Positions 7,365-16,096 are shown, counted from the stretch's first letter. The stretch is DNA of 64,000 bases from Geothrix rubra (GCF_030268065.1 NZ_BSDD01000004.1:124001-188000); one strand, 5' to 3'. A program made the numbers and translations. The notes: generated from the sequence alone by a model not told the origin.

Positions 7365-10300
7365 ATGGACGTGACCCGCTTCCTGGGCGCCCACCGCTTC
7401 GCCTGGCTGGCGGAGCTGGCCCAGGGCGAGGCATGCGCCTGGCACCTCATGCGCCGGGAACACGACGGAGCCCGGTTCCTCCTCCAGCTCTGGACGCCCC
7501 GCCCCCCGGACCGGGACCTGGACCAGCTCCGGGAGGCGGTCCTGGGCCGCTTCCTCGATGCCGGACCGCTGGACCCCGTTCAGGTCCACTTCGGCTACGA
7601 CGATGAGCAGGCCTGGCACCTCCAGGCCATCCAGGGGGCGCCCCTGAGCCGGCTCTGGCCCGAGTGGGGGCCCGGCCCCCGCGAGGCCTTCCTCCGCCGC
7701 CTGGGGGAGGTGGTGGCCGCCAGCCCCCACCCGCGGTTCCTCCATCCCGAGGTGATCACCTTCCGCCCGGGCCTGATCCTCGCCCCCCGTGTCCTGGGGG
7801 CCGCCCCCTGGGGCCTGGACCACCTGTCCGGGCTGCTGCCGGCCGCGGCTCCGGAACCGCCGCTCTCGGACGAGCAGCCCTGGGCCCAGCCCCGGGACCT
7901 CTCGGACCTGGTCTCCCGTCCCATCCGCGGCCGCAGCCAGGAGCTGACCTACCTCAAGTCCCTGGTCCTGGGCCTCAGCGCCCCGATCCCCATGGAGCGC
8001 ATCATCCTGCTCCAGGGCGAGGAGGGCGTCGGCAAGGAGGAGCTGGCCGCCTGGTCCTGCGCCGTGGCCGAGAGCGAGGGCATCTGGGTCCACCACCTCG
8101 CCGCCTCCCACGAGGAATCCGCGGGCCGCTTCCTGGGCCGCCTCGTGGAGGCCGTCCTCCAGGGCAGCGAAGTGGACTTCTACGCCGGGTACCCCGCCTC
8201 GGCCAAGGCCCTGGCCCTGCGGGTGCAGGCCTTCGCCTTCCTCACGGGCGGGCGGGCCCTCAACCGCCAGGAAGCCGGCCCGGAAGCCGAGGAGCTGAAG
8301 GCGGCCCTGGAGGCCCTGGATTTCGCCTCGGTGATGCATCCCCGCCTCATCCACCTCTCGGGCCTGGATCGCGCCACCCCGGAGGTGCTGGCCCTGGTCC
8401 GGGAGCTGGTGCACGGGTCCAGGACGCCCTGGCTGCTCTCCCTCTCCACCGGCGCCCACGGCGCGGGACTCCGGCCCCTGGTGGCCCAGCTCCGCGCCGA
8501 GCCGGCCGCCGCCCTCCTCGGGGTGAACCGCCTGGAGGACGCGGACCTGCGGCAGCTGCTGGAGGACCTGCTCACCTGCCACACCCTGCCCGCGGACTAC
8601 GTGAGCGACCTGCTCGACCGGAGCCTGGGCAACCCGGGGCTCCTCCGCAACTTCCTCGAGCTGGCCCTGCAGGACGGCACCCTGGTGTGGGAGGACGGGG
8701 CCTGGGCCCTGGCCACGGACCACCCGCCGGCGCCCCGGGCCGAGGAAGACCTCATGCGGCAGATCTTCCTCGGCCGGCTGCAGCGCCTCCCCCCGGCCTC
8801 GGCCACCCTGGTGCGCCTCCTCGCCCTGGCGGACCGGCCCCTCCCCACGGGCTCCCTGGGCCGCCTCCTGGGCCTCACCGGGGACCCCCTGGAGGACGCC
8901 CTGCAGGGCGCCGTCGGCTCCCGGCTGGTCCAGCTCCGGCGCAACGACGCCGCCATCCCCGATCCGCGCTGGCGGGAGCTGGTGCTGGCCCACACCCCCC
9001 AGCCGGAGCTGAAGCGGCTCGCCCGCGCCCTGCTCGCGGCCATCCAGGAGCAGGGCGGCGCCCTGGCCTTCTCCGTCACCCTCCAGGCCCTGGCCTCGGA
9101 CCAGGCCACGGCCCTGGCCGCCGTCCTGGCCGCCATCCGCCGGGAGCCCACGGCCACCCCCCAGGAGGCCCAGCGCATCGTGGACCAGGCCCTGGAGCTC
9201 CAGCCCGGTCCCGCCGAGGAGGCCCAACTCTACGAATACCTGGCCGATGCCTGGAGCACCGGCTCCCAGGGGGCGCTCCCCCCCCAGGGGGAGCATGCGG
9301 CCCGTCCCGCGGCGGCCCTGGCCCTGGAGGCCCTCGGGAAGGCCCGGGAGGCCCTGGACCGGATTCCCGTCGCCGAGCGCCGGGGCGAGCGCCTCGCCGA
9401 GGCCCGGCTCCTCCGCAAGCAGGCCATGATCGACCTCCTGCTCCGGCGCCCGGCGGAGGCCCAGGAGGCCATCCACGGGGCCGCGGAGCGCCTGTCGGAC
9501 CACCCCCTCCATCCCGAACAGCCCCGCCTGAGGCTGGCCCTGGGCTCCCTTCACCTGCTCCAGGGCTACCTGACCAAGGGCGTCCGGGCCCTGGAGGAGG
9601 GACTGCAGCTCCTCAACGGGGGCGGCGGCAAGGCCTCCCCCCAGGACCAGGCGGCCCTGCTCCTGGCCCTGGGCCGCGCCCTGGCCGGGCAGTCCCAGTT
9701 CCGGCGCGCGGCCTCGCTGCTCCAGTCCGCCCAGCGGCTGCTGGAGCACGGCCAGGACTACCGCAGCCTGGTCCCGGTGCAGATCGCCCTGGCCCAGGTC
9801 CTGTTCGCCCAGGGCCAGCCGGAACCCTGCCTCCAGCTCCTCCAGGAGGCCCTCCAGACGGCGCGGCTGCAGTCGGACGTGGCGCTCCAGGCCCAGGCCC
9901 ACTTCGCCCTGGGGGCCATCCGGGGCCTGCAGCAGTTCCTCGGTCCCTCCCTCTCGCACCTGGAGCGGGCCCTCCAGCACGCCCAGCGGCTGGGCGACGC
10001 CGCCCTGGTGGCCACGACCCAGAGCTGGCGCGCCCGCACCCTGGCCGCCCTGGGGGATCCGGTGGCCGCGGACCACGCCCAGCTCGCGGCGCTGGCCGCC
10101 CAGCCCGCCGTGCTCTCGCCGGAGGAGCGGGGGGACCAGACCCTGCTGCAGGGGGAAGTGGCCCGCTTCCGGGGCGCCTGGCGGGACGCCGCTCGGCTCT
10201 ACCGGGAGGCCGCCGCCCAGTACGAATCCACGGGTCTCCTGTGGCGCCAGCGCATCGCCCAGCTGCGCTTCGCCCAGGCCGAGGCCCGCGAGGCCCAGCG

Positions 10301-10817
10301 GGCCCGCCAGGAGGCCCCGGAGCAGGGCTGGGCCATCCTGGAGAACCTGAAGGGTCCCGTGGAGGGCTCCGACTCGCGGCTCCTGGACCTGGAATGGCAC
10401 CGGGCCCACGCCTTCCTGCTCTCCACCGCCCCGCCCTCGGAGGCCGTGGCCCAGGAGACCCTCCAGGCCTGGAGCGAAGTGCTCGCCGCGGCCCGGGCCC
10501 TGGACTTCCCCGCCCAGGTCCTGGAGGCCAGCTCCGAGGGCGCGGCCCTGCTCCTGCAGCGGGGCGAGAAGCTGGGAGCCCGCGCCCGGATGCAGGAGGC
10601 CTTCCCCAGCCTCCAGCAGCTCTGGGCGCGCCTGCCCGAGAGCCATGAGACCAGCTTCCTCGGCCGGGCGGACCTCTACCAGTTCCAGCAGACCGTGGCG
10701 GCCGTGGGCCTGCGGTTCGTCCGTCCCGACCGGGCGGACCCCATGGTCGACTACACCCCCACCCAGATGAACCTGCCGGCCTACCCCGAACCCGAACCGC
10801 CGCAGCCCGGGCGATGA
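7365..10817 (+). CDS. STAND-like ATPase / TPR-repeat protein of unknown function
   Basis: A large 1150-residue soluble protein. The first 170 or so residues faintly resemble a degenerate protein-kinase fold, with no catalytic motifs visible. An AAA/STAND-type module follows, starting at a RPIRGRSQELTYLKSL region. Its P-loop reads GEEGVGKE, with glutamate where the family has serine or threonine, and no clean Walker B is visible, so nucleotide hydrolysis is doubtful. From about residue 590 to 1050 the chain consists of alanine- and leucine-rich helical pairs that look like TPR repeats. No C-terminal helix-turn-helix is visible, unlike LuxR/MalT-type STAND regulators. It stands alone between the oxidase operon and panB. 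I infer a protein-interaction scaffold or signalling protein; the function is unknown. Confidence 0.7.
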   Translation: MDVTRFLGAHRFAWLAELAQGEACAWHLMRREHDGARFLLQLWTPRPPDRDLDQLREAVLGRFLDAGPLDPVQVHFGYDDEQAWHLQAIQGAPLSRLWPEWGPGPREAFLRRLGEVVAASPHPRFLHPEVITFRPGLILAPRVLGAAPWGLDHLSGLLPAAAPEPPLSDEQPWAQPRDLSDLVSRPIRGRSQELTYLKSLVLGLSAPIPMERIILLQGEEGVGKEELAAWSCAVAESEGIWVHHLAASHEESAGRFLGRLVEAVLQGSEVDFYAGYPASAKALALRVQAFAFLTGGRALNRQEAGPEAEELKAALEALDFASVMHPRLIHLSGLDRATPEVLALVRELVHGSRTPWLLSLSTGAHGAGLRPLVAQLRAEPAAALLGVNRLEDADLRQLLEDLLTCHTLPADYVSDLLDRSLGNPGLLRNFLELALQDGTLVWEDGAWALATDHPPAPRAEEDLMRQIFLGRLQRLPPASATLVRLLALADRPLPTGSLGRLLGLTGDPLEDALQGAVGSRLVQLRRNDAAIPDPRWRELVLAHTPQPELKRLARALLAAIQEQGGALAFSVTLQALASDQATALAAVLAAIRREPTATPQEAQRIVDQALELQPGPAEEAQLYEYLADAWSTGSQGALPPQGEHAARPAAALALEALGKAREALDRIPVAERRGERLAEARLLRKQAMIDLLLRRPAEAQEAIHGAAERLSDHPLHPEQPRLRLALGSLHLLQGYLTKGVRALEEGLQLLNGGGGKASPQDQAALLLALGRALAGQSQFRRAASLLQSAQRLLEHGQDYRSLVPVQIALAQVLFAQGQPEPCLQLLQEALQTARLQSDVALQAQAHFALGAIRGLQQFLGPSLSHLERALQHAQRLGDAALVATTQSWRARTLAALGDPVAADHAQLAALAAQPAVLSPEERGDQTLLQGEVARFRGAWRDAARLYREAAAQYESTGLLWRQRIAQLRFAQAEAREAQRARQEAPEQGWAILENLKGPVEGSDSRLLDLEWHRAHAFLLSTAPPSEAVAQETLQAWSEVLAAARALDFPAQVLEASSEGAALLLQRGEKLGARARMQEAFPSLQQLWARLPESHETSFLGRADLYQFQQTVAAVGLRFVRPDRADPMVDYTPTQMNLPAYPEPEPPQPGR

Positions 10818-10822
10818 CAAGA

Positions 10823-10850
10823 TTGACAAAGTCAAGAAATTGAATTTAAA
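10823..10850 (+). promoter_or_regulatory. Possible promoter and palindromic site upstream of panB
   Basis: TTGACA (10823-10828) is followed after 16 bases by TTTAAA (10845-10850), in an AT-rich patch that stands out from its surroundings. The -35 is embedded in a perfect inverted repeat, TTGAC-AAA-GTCAA (10823-10835), which could be an operator. A second TTGACA lies at 10864-10869 without a clear -10. Confidence 0.35.
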
Positions 10851-10926
10851 GGACTAATTTGTATTGACAAGATGTTTTCCAACCGGGCGGCCCCTCCGGG
10901 GTTCCCCAGCTCCCCTGGAATCCTGT

Positions 10927-10946
10927 GCCGCCGCTCGCGGCCTTTT
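10927..10946 (+). terminator. Weak intrinsic-terminator-like hairpin
   Basis: Arms GCCGC (10927-10931) and GCGGC (10937-10941), loop of 5, followed by CTTTT. It could end transcripts from the AT-rich promoter patch or from the upstream gene. The stem is short, so the call is weak. Confidence 0.35.
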
Positions 10947-10954
10947 GGTGTACT
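10946..10954 (+). promoter_or_regulatory. Possible extended -10 for panB
   Basis: TGGTGTACT, an extended -10-like site, would place the transcript start near 10961 and leave a leader of about 33 bases with a GGAGA ribosome site before panB. No clear -35. Confidence 0.3.
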
Positions 10955-10993
10955 CATAGGGGCCCACGGCTTCGACCTTCCAGCGGAGACCCC

Positions 10994-11857
10994 ATGAGCC
11001 ACCAGTCCCCGGACGCCCACGCCCGCGTCACCATCCCCCAGATCCAGGCCTGGGCCCATTCCGGGCGGCGCCTGGTGATGACCACGGCCTACGACGCCCC
11101 CACGGCCCGCATCGCGGACGCGGCGGGCGTGGACATGCTCCTCGTGGGCGACAGCGTGGGGAACGTCTGCCTGGGCTTCGAGAACACCCTGCCCGTCAGC
11201 ATGGCCATGATGAACCACCACCTGGAGGCCGTGGCCCGCACCCGCCCCACGGCCCTGCTTCTGGCGGACATGCCCTACCTCAGCTTCCACCTGAGCGTGG
11301 AGGACACGCTGCGGAACGCCGGGGGCTTCCTCCAGCGGGGGGCCGCCGGCGTCAAGCTGGAGGGCGGCGCCAAGCGCCTGCCCATGATCCACGCCCTCAT
11401 CGACGCCGAGATCCCGGTCATGGGGCATCTCGGCCTCACGCCCCAGAGCCTCAACGCCATGGGCGGCTACAAGGTGCAGGGGCGGGTCAAGGCCGATGCC
11501 ATCCGAATGCTGGAGGATGCCCAGCGCCTGCAGGAGGCCGGCTGCTTCAGCCTGGTGCTGGAGGGCATCCCGGCGGATCTGGCGGCCCGCATCACCGAGA
11601 CCCTGGCCATCCCCACCATCGGCATCGGGGCCGGCCCCCACTGCTCGGGCCAGGTGCTGGTCTTCCACGACGTCCTGGGGCTGTCCCCGGACCCCGGCCC
11701 CAAATTCGTCCGGCGCTATGCCCAGGGATTCGAAGACCTGCGCGCCGCCTTGGCCGCCTGGGCGGAGGATGTGCGGGCGGGAGGCTTCCCCGATGCCCGG
11801 GAATCCTATACCCTTCCAGAAGCCGTCCGTCCGGCCGTGGCCCAGTGGAATCCCTGA
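10994..11857 (+). CDS. panB: 3-methyl-2-oxobutanoate hydroxymethyltransferase
   Basis: First committed enzyme of pantothenate synthesis; it transfers a hydroxymethyl group from methylene-tetrahydrofolate to ketoisovalerate, giving ketopantoate. At 287 residues it is slightly longer than the E. coli enzyme. The start at 10994 has a GGAGA site upstream; an in-frame extension back to 10925 has no family similarity. Motifs seen: a VMTTAYDAPTARIAD opening, LLVGDSVGNVCLG (metal-binding aspartate), ADMPYLSFHLS, GAAGVKLEGG, and IPTIGIGAGP near the C-terminus. panC follows after 53 bases and panD lies about 2 kb downstream. Confidence 0.96.
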   Translation: MSHQSPDAHARVTIPQIQAWAHSGRRLVMTTAYDAPTARIADAAGVDMLLVGDSVGNVCLGFENTLPVSMAMMNHHLEAVARTRPTALLLADMPYLSFHLSVEDTLRNAGGFLQRGAAGVKLEGGAKRLPMIHALIDAEIPVMGHLGLTPQSLNAMGGYKVQGRVKADAIRMLEDAQRLQEAGCFSLVLEGIPADLAARITETLAIPTIGIGAGPHCSGQVLVFHDVLGLSPDPGPKFVRRYAQGFEDLRAALAAWAEDVRAGGFPDARESYTLPEAVRPAVAQWNP

Positions 11858-11866
11858 CCCGAGCCT

Positions 11867-11875
11867 TGGTATTCT
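11867..11875 (+). promoter_or_regulatory. Possible extended -10 for panC
   Basis: TGGTATTCT (hexamer TATTCT at 11870-11875) lies in the panB-panC gap. It would start a transcript near 11882, with an AAGGGAG ribosome site before panC. No -35 is obvious, so panC may instead be read through from panB. Confidence 0.35.
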
Positions 11876-11910
11876 GAGCGGCGCCATCGTAAGGGAGTCG
11901 TTTTTTGGCC

Positions 11911-12801
11911 ATGCGCGTTGTGCGTACCATCGCTGATTTGAGAGCCCTCCTGAAACCCCTCCGGGAACAGGGCCAGCGGATCGGCTTCGTTCCGACCATG
12001 GGTTTCCTCCACGAGGGTCACGGGGCCCTCATCCGTCAGAGCGCGGCCCGGTGCGATGCCACCGTGGTCTCCATCTTCGTGAATCCCAACCAGTTCGGCC
12101 CCGGTGAGGACCTGGCCAGCTACCCCCGGGACCTGGAGCGGGACCAGAGCCTCTGCCTGGAGACGGGCGCCTCGGTGCTCTTCCTTCCCGAAGTGGCCGA
12201 GATCTACCCCACGGGCTTCCAGACCCACGTGGAGCCCGGCAGCCTGGCCGAGCCCCTCTGCGGGAAGTTCCGGCCCGGGCACTTCCGGGGCGTGGCCACG
12301 GTGGTGGCCAAGCTCTTCAACATCGTCCAGCCTGACCTGGCCTTCTTCGGCCAGAAGGACTACCAGCAGGCGGTGGTGATCCGCCGCATGGTCCGGGACC
12401 TCAACCTGCCCGTGGACGTGGTGGTGGTCCCCACGGTGCGGGAGGCCGACGGCTTGGCCCTCAGCAGCCGGAACACCTACCTGGACCCGGCCGGCCGGAA
12501 GCGCGCCCTGGCCCTCAGCGAGGGGCTCCTGGCAGCCCGGGAGGCCTTCGAGGGCGGCGAGCGCCGGACCGCCAAGCTGATCGAGCTGGCCAAGGCCCCG
12601 CTGGCCAAGGTGGACAAGGTCCAGTACCTCGAGCTGGTGGACGCCCAGACCCTGGAGCCCCTGAAGGGCGTCGTGAACCGCACCGTCGCCCTCTGTGTGG
12701 CCGCCTACGTGGGCGACACCCGGCTCATCGACAACGTCATCCTGGCGCCCTCCCCCGAGGAGGCGGGCCTGAACGTCAGCCTGAGCCCCCAGAAGAGCTG
12801 A
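11911..12801 (+). CDS. panC: Pantothenate synthetase
   Basis: ATP-dependent ligase that joins pantoate and beta-alanine. With the ATG at 11911 the protein has 296 residues and its N-terminus aligns in length with known PanC proteins. A TTG at 11905 has better spacing from the AAGGGAG site (7 versus 13 bases) and is a possible alternative that adds two residues. Key motifs are FVPTMGFLHEGH (the HxGH nucleotide-binding signature), SIFVNPNQFGP, FFGQKDYQQ and a C-terminal SSRNTYL (KMSKS-like region). It acts with panB upstream and with panD, which supplies the beta-alanine. Confidence 0.96.
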   Translation: MRVVRTIADLRALLKPLREQGQRIGFVPTMGFLHEGHGALIRQSAARCDATVVSIFVNPNQFGPGEDLASYPRDLERDQSLCLETGASVLFLPEVAEIYPTGFQTHVEPGSLAEPLCGKFRPGHFRGVATVVAKLFNIVQPDLAFFGQKDYQQAVVIRRMVRDLNLPVDVVVVPTVREADGLALSSRNTYLDPAGRKRALALSEGLLAAREAFEGGERRTAKLIELAKAPLAKVDKVQYLELVDAQTLEPLKGVVNRTVALCVAAYVGDTRLIDNVILAPSPEEAGLNVSLSPQKS

Positions 12802-12896
12802 TTCCCTCGAGGGGGTACCGCCCCCGTAGACCTTTCGGTGCATGGACGTCCCGGCCGGGAGGGCCTAGCCTGGACGGAGACCCCCCGGGAGGCTCC

Positions 12897-13259
12897 ATGC
12901 TCGTGCCGGCCCTGCTCACCCTCGCTGCCCTGGCGACCCCCCAGGGCCACGGCCACGGCATGCCGCCGGGCCTCGCCAAGAAGGGGGGCATGCCCCCCGG
13001 CCTGGCCAAGAAGGGCGGGCTGCCCCCGGGGCTGGCGAAGAAGTTCGGCCCCCGGGTCCCCGAGCGGCCCTACATCGCCATCGATCCGCGCCACCAGGAC
13101 CGGGCCTACTTCCTCATCGACGGCCGCTGGGAGCTCCGGACGGGATTCAGCCTCAGCCTCCAGGCCGAGGTCAGGGATTCCCTCCAGCGGCCCGCCGCCC
13201 CGCCGCCGATCCCCCTGCCCAGGGTGGGGGTGGACCTCCACGTGGTGCTGTTCAACTAG
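12897..13259 (+). CDS. Small secreted protein with PPGLAKK repeats (paralogue 1)
   Basis: A 120-residue protein I do not recognise. It opens with a likely signal peptide (about residues 1-17), then a histidine-glycine stretch, then three near-identical copies of a ten-residue unit of the form MPPGLAKKGG. The C-terminal half has a YIAIDP...DGRWELR segment, a proline-rich patch and the ending VGVDLHVVLFN. The next gene shares this C-terminal half, so the two are paralogues. GGGAGG sits 4 bases upstream of the start. Basic, proline-rich PPGLAKK repeats occur in various secreted bacterial proteins, but I assign no function. The gene interrupts an otherwise biosynthetic pan cluster. Confidence 0.8.
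   Translation: MLVPALLTLAALATPQGHGHGMPPGLAKKGGMPPGLAKKGGLPPGLAKKFGPRVPERPYIAIDPRHQDRAYFLIDGRWELRTGFSLSLQAEVRDSLQRPAAPPPIPLPRVGVDLHVVLFN
12959..13048 (+). repeat. Three tandem 30-base coding repeats
   Basis: Three in-frame units of about 30 bases encode the repeated MPPGLAKKG(G) segment. They are not identical at the DNA level, differing mostly at third positions, which suggests selection on the protein repeat. Confidence 0.8.
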
Positions 13260-13289
13260 CCCCGTCCCTTCCCTTCGGAGTCACGCCCC

Positions 13290-13829
13290 ATGTCCATGCG
13301 CCTCTTCAGCTCCACCCTGATCCTCGCCCTGCTGGCCCAGGGCGCGGTCGCCCTGGCCCGGTCCGACGATCACCGGGGTGGGGATTGGCAGGACCGCCAT
13401 GAGCGGCGGGACGATCGCCGCGAAGATCGCCGGGATGATCGTCGCGAGGACCGTCGGGACGATCGCCGGGACGATCGCCGGGAGGACCGTCGGGAGGATC
13501 GCCGCGAAGACCGCCGGGAACATGGCTGGGAAGGGCGGCGGCCGGAGCGCTACCGGTACGAGGACCGGCGCCACCCCGGACGCTACCTGGCGCCCCCCTG
13601 GATGGCCGGCTACTGGCGTCCCCGCGAGCGGCGCTACGTGGCCCTGATCCCCGGGGATCCCTCCCGCTGCTACGTCTTCGTGGATGGCCGGTGGCTGCTG
13701 CGCCGGATCACAGATCCCCAGGCGCGGATCGACATCGAGGGGGCCTTCGGCCTCCCCCTGGCGCCCCCCCCGGTGCCGCCGCCCCACGTGGGGGTCGGCA
13801 TCAACCTCCACGTCGTGCTGTTCAACTAG
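13290..13829 (+). CDS. Small secreted protein with Arg/Asp-rich repeats (paralogue 2)
   Basis: A 179-residue protein with a signal peptide (about residues 1-24), then some 50 residues made almost entirely of arginine, aspartate and glutamate in a repeating RDDRREDRR pattern. The conserved C-terminal half follows: YVALIP...[11 protein letters not shown], then [13 protein letters not shown] and the ending INLHVVLFN. This half matches the preceding gene closely (DGRW, the proline patch, LHVVLFN), so the two share a small domain behind different low-complexity linkers. The highly charged linker loosely recalls periplasmic RcnB-type proteins, but the diagnostic residues are not seen. GGAG lies 9 bases before the start. 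Function unknown. Confidence 0.8.
   Translation: MSMRLFSSTLILALLAQGAVALARSDDHRGGDWQDRHERRDDRREDRRDDRREDRRDDRRDDRREDRREDRREDRREHGWEGRRPERYRYEDRRHPGRYLAPPWMAGYWRPRERRYVALIPGDPSRCYVFVDGRWLLRRITDPQARIDIEGAFGLPLAPPPVPPPHVGVGINLHVVLFN
13390..13521 (+). repeat. Tandem degenerate repeat encoding Arg/Asp/Glu tracts
   Basis: Short imperfect tandem units built from GA(C/T)CGCCGG-like blocks encode the RDDRREDRR tract. Such tracts can change length by slippage or recombination. Confidence 0.75.
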
Positions 13830-13926
13830 GCCTGCTCGTAAAAAATCGAGGCTGGACCCAGGGTTCACCTGGCGCCATGCTTGTCCGTTGGCCGGGACTC
13901 CGGAGGGAGCCTGGACCGGAGGGAGC

Positions 13927-14325
13927 ATGCTGCGTCACTTCCTGCTCGGCAAGATCCATCGCGCCACGGTGACCCGGGCCGATGTGGATTACGTGGGATC
14001 CATCACCCTGGACCCGCTGCTCATCGAAGCCGCCGGCTTCCTGGAGAACGAGAAGGTGGACATCTACGACGTGACCAATGGGTCGCGCCTGGCCACCTAC
14101 GTCATCCCGGGGACGCCTGGGTCGGGTGAGGTCGGCATCAACGGGGCCGCCGCCCACCTGGTGCAGAAGGGCGACCTGGTGATCATCGCCGCCTACGGCT
14201 GGATGACCGCCGAGGAGAGCGAGGCCAACGCCCCGAAGGTGGTGTTCGTGGACGAGCGCAACCGCATCACCGAGCGCCGCACCCAGGAGCGCACCCCCCT
14301 CTGCACCCACGCCTTCCCGGACTGA
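13927..14325 (+). CDS. panD: Aspartate 1-decarboxylase proenzyme
   Basis: Pyruvoyl enzyme (132 residues) that converts aspartate to beta-alanine for PanC. The self-cleavage site is visible as G24-S25 in DYVGSITLD; cleavage gives a small beta chain and an alpha chain with the pyruvoyl group. The family segments [34 protein letters not shown] and [12 protein letters not shown] are present. The start at 13927 has a GGAGG site 4 bases upstream; a longer in-frame reading overlaps the preceding gene and is rejected. The last 15 residues are longer than in E. coli and not conserved. Confidence 0.96.
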   Translation: MLRHFLLGKIHRATVTRADVDYVGSITLDPLLIEAAGFLENEKVDIYDVTNGSRLATYVIPGTPGSGEVGINGAAAHLVQKGDLVIIAAYGWMTAEESEANAPKVVFVDERNRITERRTQERTPLCTHAFPD

Positions 14326-14327
14326 AA

Positions 14328-14354
14328 CCGGGCGAGGGTTCCCGGAGTTTTTTT
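14328..14354 (+). terminator. Probable intrinsic terminator after panD
   Basis: CCGGG (14328-14332) pairs with CCCGG (14341-14345) and is followed by AG and seven T (14348-14354). The stem is only 5 base pairs, but position 3 bases after the panD stop and the T-tract support it. Confidence 0.5.
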
Positions 14355-14557
14355 AAATCTTTTGAATCATTCAGTTAATCCCGCCAATCCAGTCTCCGTG
14401 CCTCTCCGAGATTGACACCGGAACCGGAACCTTTGGCCCCCGGGCCGGCATCCAAAGGGTATGGTAGAAAAGAAGCATCCCCCTGCGGCCTGGTACGGCC
14501 CCGGGGCCCGCGAGGAAGGCAGGACGCCTCCGCGCACGGTTCTGAAAGGTTGGTTCC

Positions 14558-16096
14558 ATGGAAGTCCGCAAGTCCCTGGTGGTCAATGCGACCCCCCTGG
14601 AGACGCGCATCGCCCTGCTTGAGAACGGCCAGCTCTGCGAGCTGTTCGTCGAGCGGACGATGAACAAGAGCCAGGTGGGCGACGTGTACAAGGGCCGGGT
14701 GGCCAAGCTCCTGCCCGGCATGCAGAGCGCCTTCGTCAACATCGGGGGGGCCAAGGACGGCTTCCTCTACCTGGACGATCCCGTGTCCCAGCGCCTGGCC
14801 GCGGACCTCGCCCCCGAGGACGAGGGGGAGGCCGGCGAGGAGGGCGCCGTGGAGGACCTGCCGCCCGCCCCCGCGCCCCTGCCGCCCCTGAAGGAGGGCG
14901 AGGAGACGCTGGTCCAGGTGGTGAAGGACCCCATCGGCTCCAAGGGGCCCCGCCTGTCCCGCCACCTCAGCTTCCCGGGCCGCTTCCTGGTGTTCATGCC
15001 CGGGATCGAGCACATCGGCATCTCCCGGAAGATCACCGATCCCGAGGAGCGCGATCGCCTGCGGGAGCTCATCCGGAGCCACGCCCTGCCGGGCGAGGGC
15101 TTCATCGTCCGCACCGCCGCCATCGGGGAGCGGGACGAGGACCTCGTCGGCGACGTGACCTTCCTCCGCCAAATGTGGGAGGAGATCCAGGCCAAGGCCG
15201 CGCCCCTCCAGGCCCCGCGCCTGGTCTGGCAGGACCTGCGCCTGCTGCAGAAGGTGCTCCGCGACATCTTCCGCGAGGAGGTGGCCAGCTTCTGGGTGGA
15301 CGACGCCGCCGTCCACCGCGAGGTCGTGGGCTTCGTGGAGAAGCTGCATCCCGAGTGGGCCAACCGCGTGAAGCGCTTCGCCTCCGACCTGCCCATCTTC
15401 GACGCCTTCGGCATCGAGGCCGAGATCGAGGCCGCCCGGCAGCCCAAGGTCTTCCTCAAGCACGGGGGCTCCATCGTGCTGAACCAGACCGAGGCCCTGG
15501 TCAGCGTGGACGTGAACACCGGCAAGTTCGTGGGGAAGAAGGATCTCGAGGAGACCGTGTTCCTCGCCAACCTGGAGGCCGTCCCCGAGATCGTCCGCCA
15601 GCTCCGCCTGCGGAACCTGGGCGGCATCGTCGTCATCGACTTCATCGACATGGTGGACCCGGCCCACCGGGACACGGTGCTGGCGCGGCTCCAGGAAGAG
15701 CTGAAGCGGGACCGCAACCATGCCCGCGCCGGGGGGATCTCCGAGTTCGGGCTCGTGGAGATGACCCGGAAGCGCACGGGACCCTCCCTCGAGCGCCAGC
15801 TCACCCAGCCCTGCCCCGCCTGCAGCGGCACCGGCCGCCTGGTCAGCCCCGAGACCGCCCTGCTCCGCGCCTACCGCGAGCTCGTGCGCCAGGGCGACCG
15901 CCTCCGCGGCGCCGACGTGCGCCTCACCCTCCATCCCGAGCTGGCGGCGAGCCTGCACAGCGAGGCCCGCGAAGGCCTCCTCCAGCTGGCCCGCCTCCTC
16001 GGCGCCCGGGTGCAGTGGATCGAGCGGGCCGATGCCCCCCGCCAAGCCGTGGTCCTCGACCTCGACCTCAGCGAACAGGACAGCGCCTCCGCGTGA
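14558..16096 (+). CDS. rng: Ribonuclease G (RNase E/G family)
   Basis: A 512-residue endoribonuclease for single-stranded 5' ends, involved in rRNA maturation and mRNA turnover. The order is typical: an N-terminal S1 domain (VGDVYKGRVAKLLPGMQSAF), an insertion of about 40 acidic and proline-rich residues (about 87-125) that splits it, the DNase I-like catalytic domain with magnesium ligands D318 (SVDVNTG) and D361 (IDFIDM), and the zinc-link CPAC (C419, C422). It lacks the long scaffold tail of RNase E. No SD of note precedes the ATG at 14558. A GGTATGGTAGAAA stretch near 14458 could be a promoter, but nothing there is firm. Confidence 0.94.
   Translation: MEVRKSLVVNATPLETRIALLENGQLCELFVERTMNKSQVGDVYKGRVAKLLPGMQSAFVNIGGAKDGFLYLDDPVSQRLAADLAPEDEGEAGEEGAVEDLPPAPAPLPPLKEGEETLVQVVKDPIGSKGPRLSRHLSFPGRFLVFMPGIEHIGISRKITDPEERDRLRELIRSHALPGEGFIVRTAAIGERDEDLVGDVTFLRQMWEEIQAKAAPLQAPRLVWQDLRLLQKVLRDIFREEVASFWVDDAAVHREVVGFVEKLHPEWANRVKRFASDLPIFDAFGIEAEIEAARQPKVFLKHGGSIVLNQTEALVSVDVNTGKFVGKKDLEETVFLANLEAVPEIVRQLRLRNLGGIVVIDFIDMVDPAHRDTVLARLQEELKRDRNHARAGGISEFGLVEMTRKRTGPSLERQLTQPCPACSGTGRLVSPETALLRAYRELVRQGDRLRGADVRLTLHPELAASLHSEAREGLLQLARLLGARVQWIERADAPRQAVVLDLDLSEQDSASA

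Noticed and set aside
6219-10835. A 1538-codon open frame on the minus strand opposite the STAND-like gene
   Set aside because: It mirrors the plus-strand gene. Strong third-position G/C bias removes stops from the complementary frame; the product is Gly/Leu/Glu/Gln-rich without any domain.
13390-13521. CRISPR-like short repeats
   Set aside because: The repeats are contiguous, degenerate and in frame, encoding an Arg/Asp/Glu tract; there are no unique spacers.
14412-14417. TTGACA upstream of rng as a -35 box
   Set aside because: No -10-like hexamer lies 15-19 bases downstream; the region there is GC-rich.
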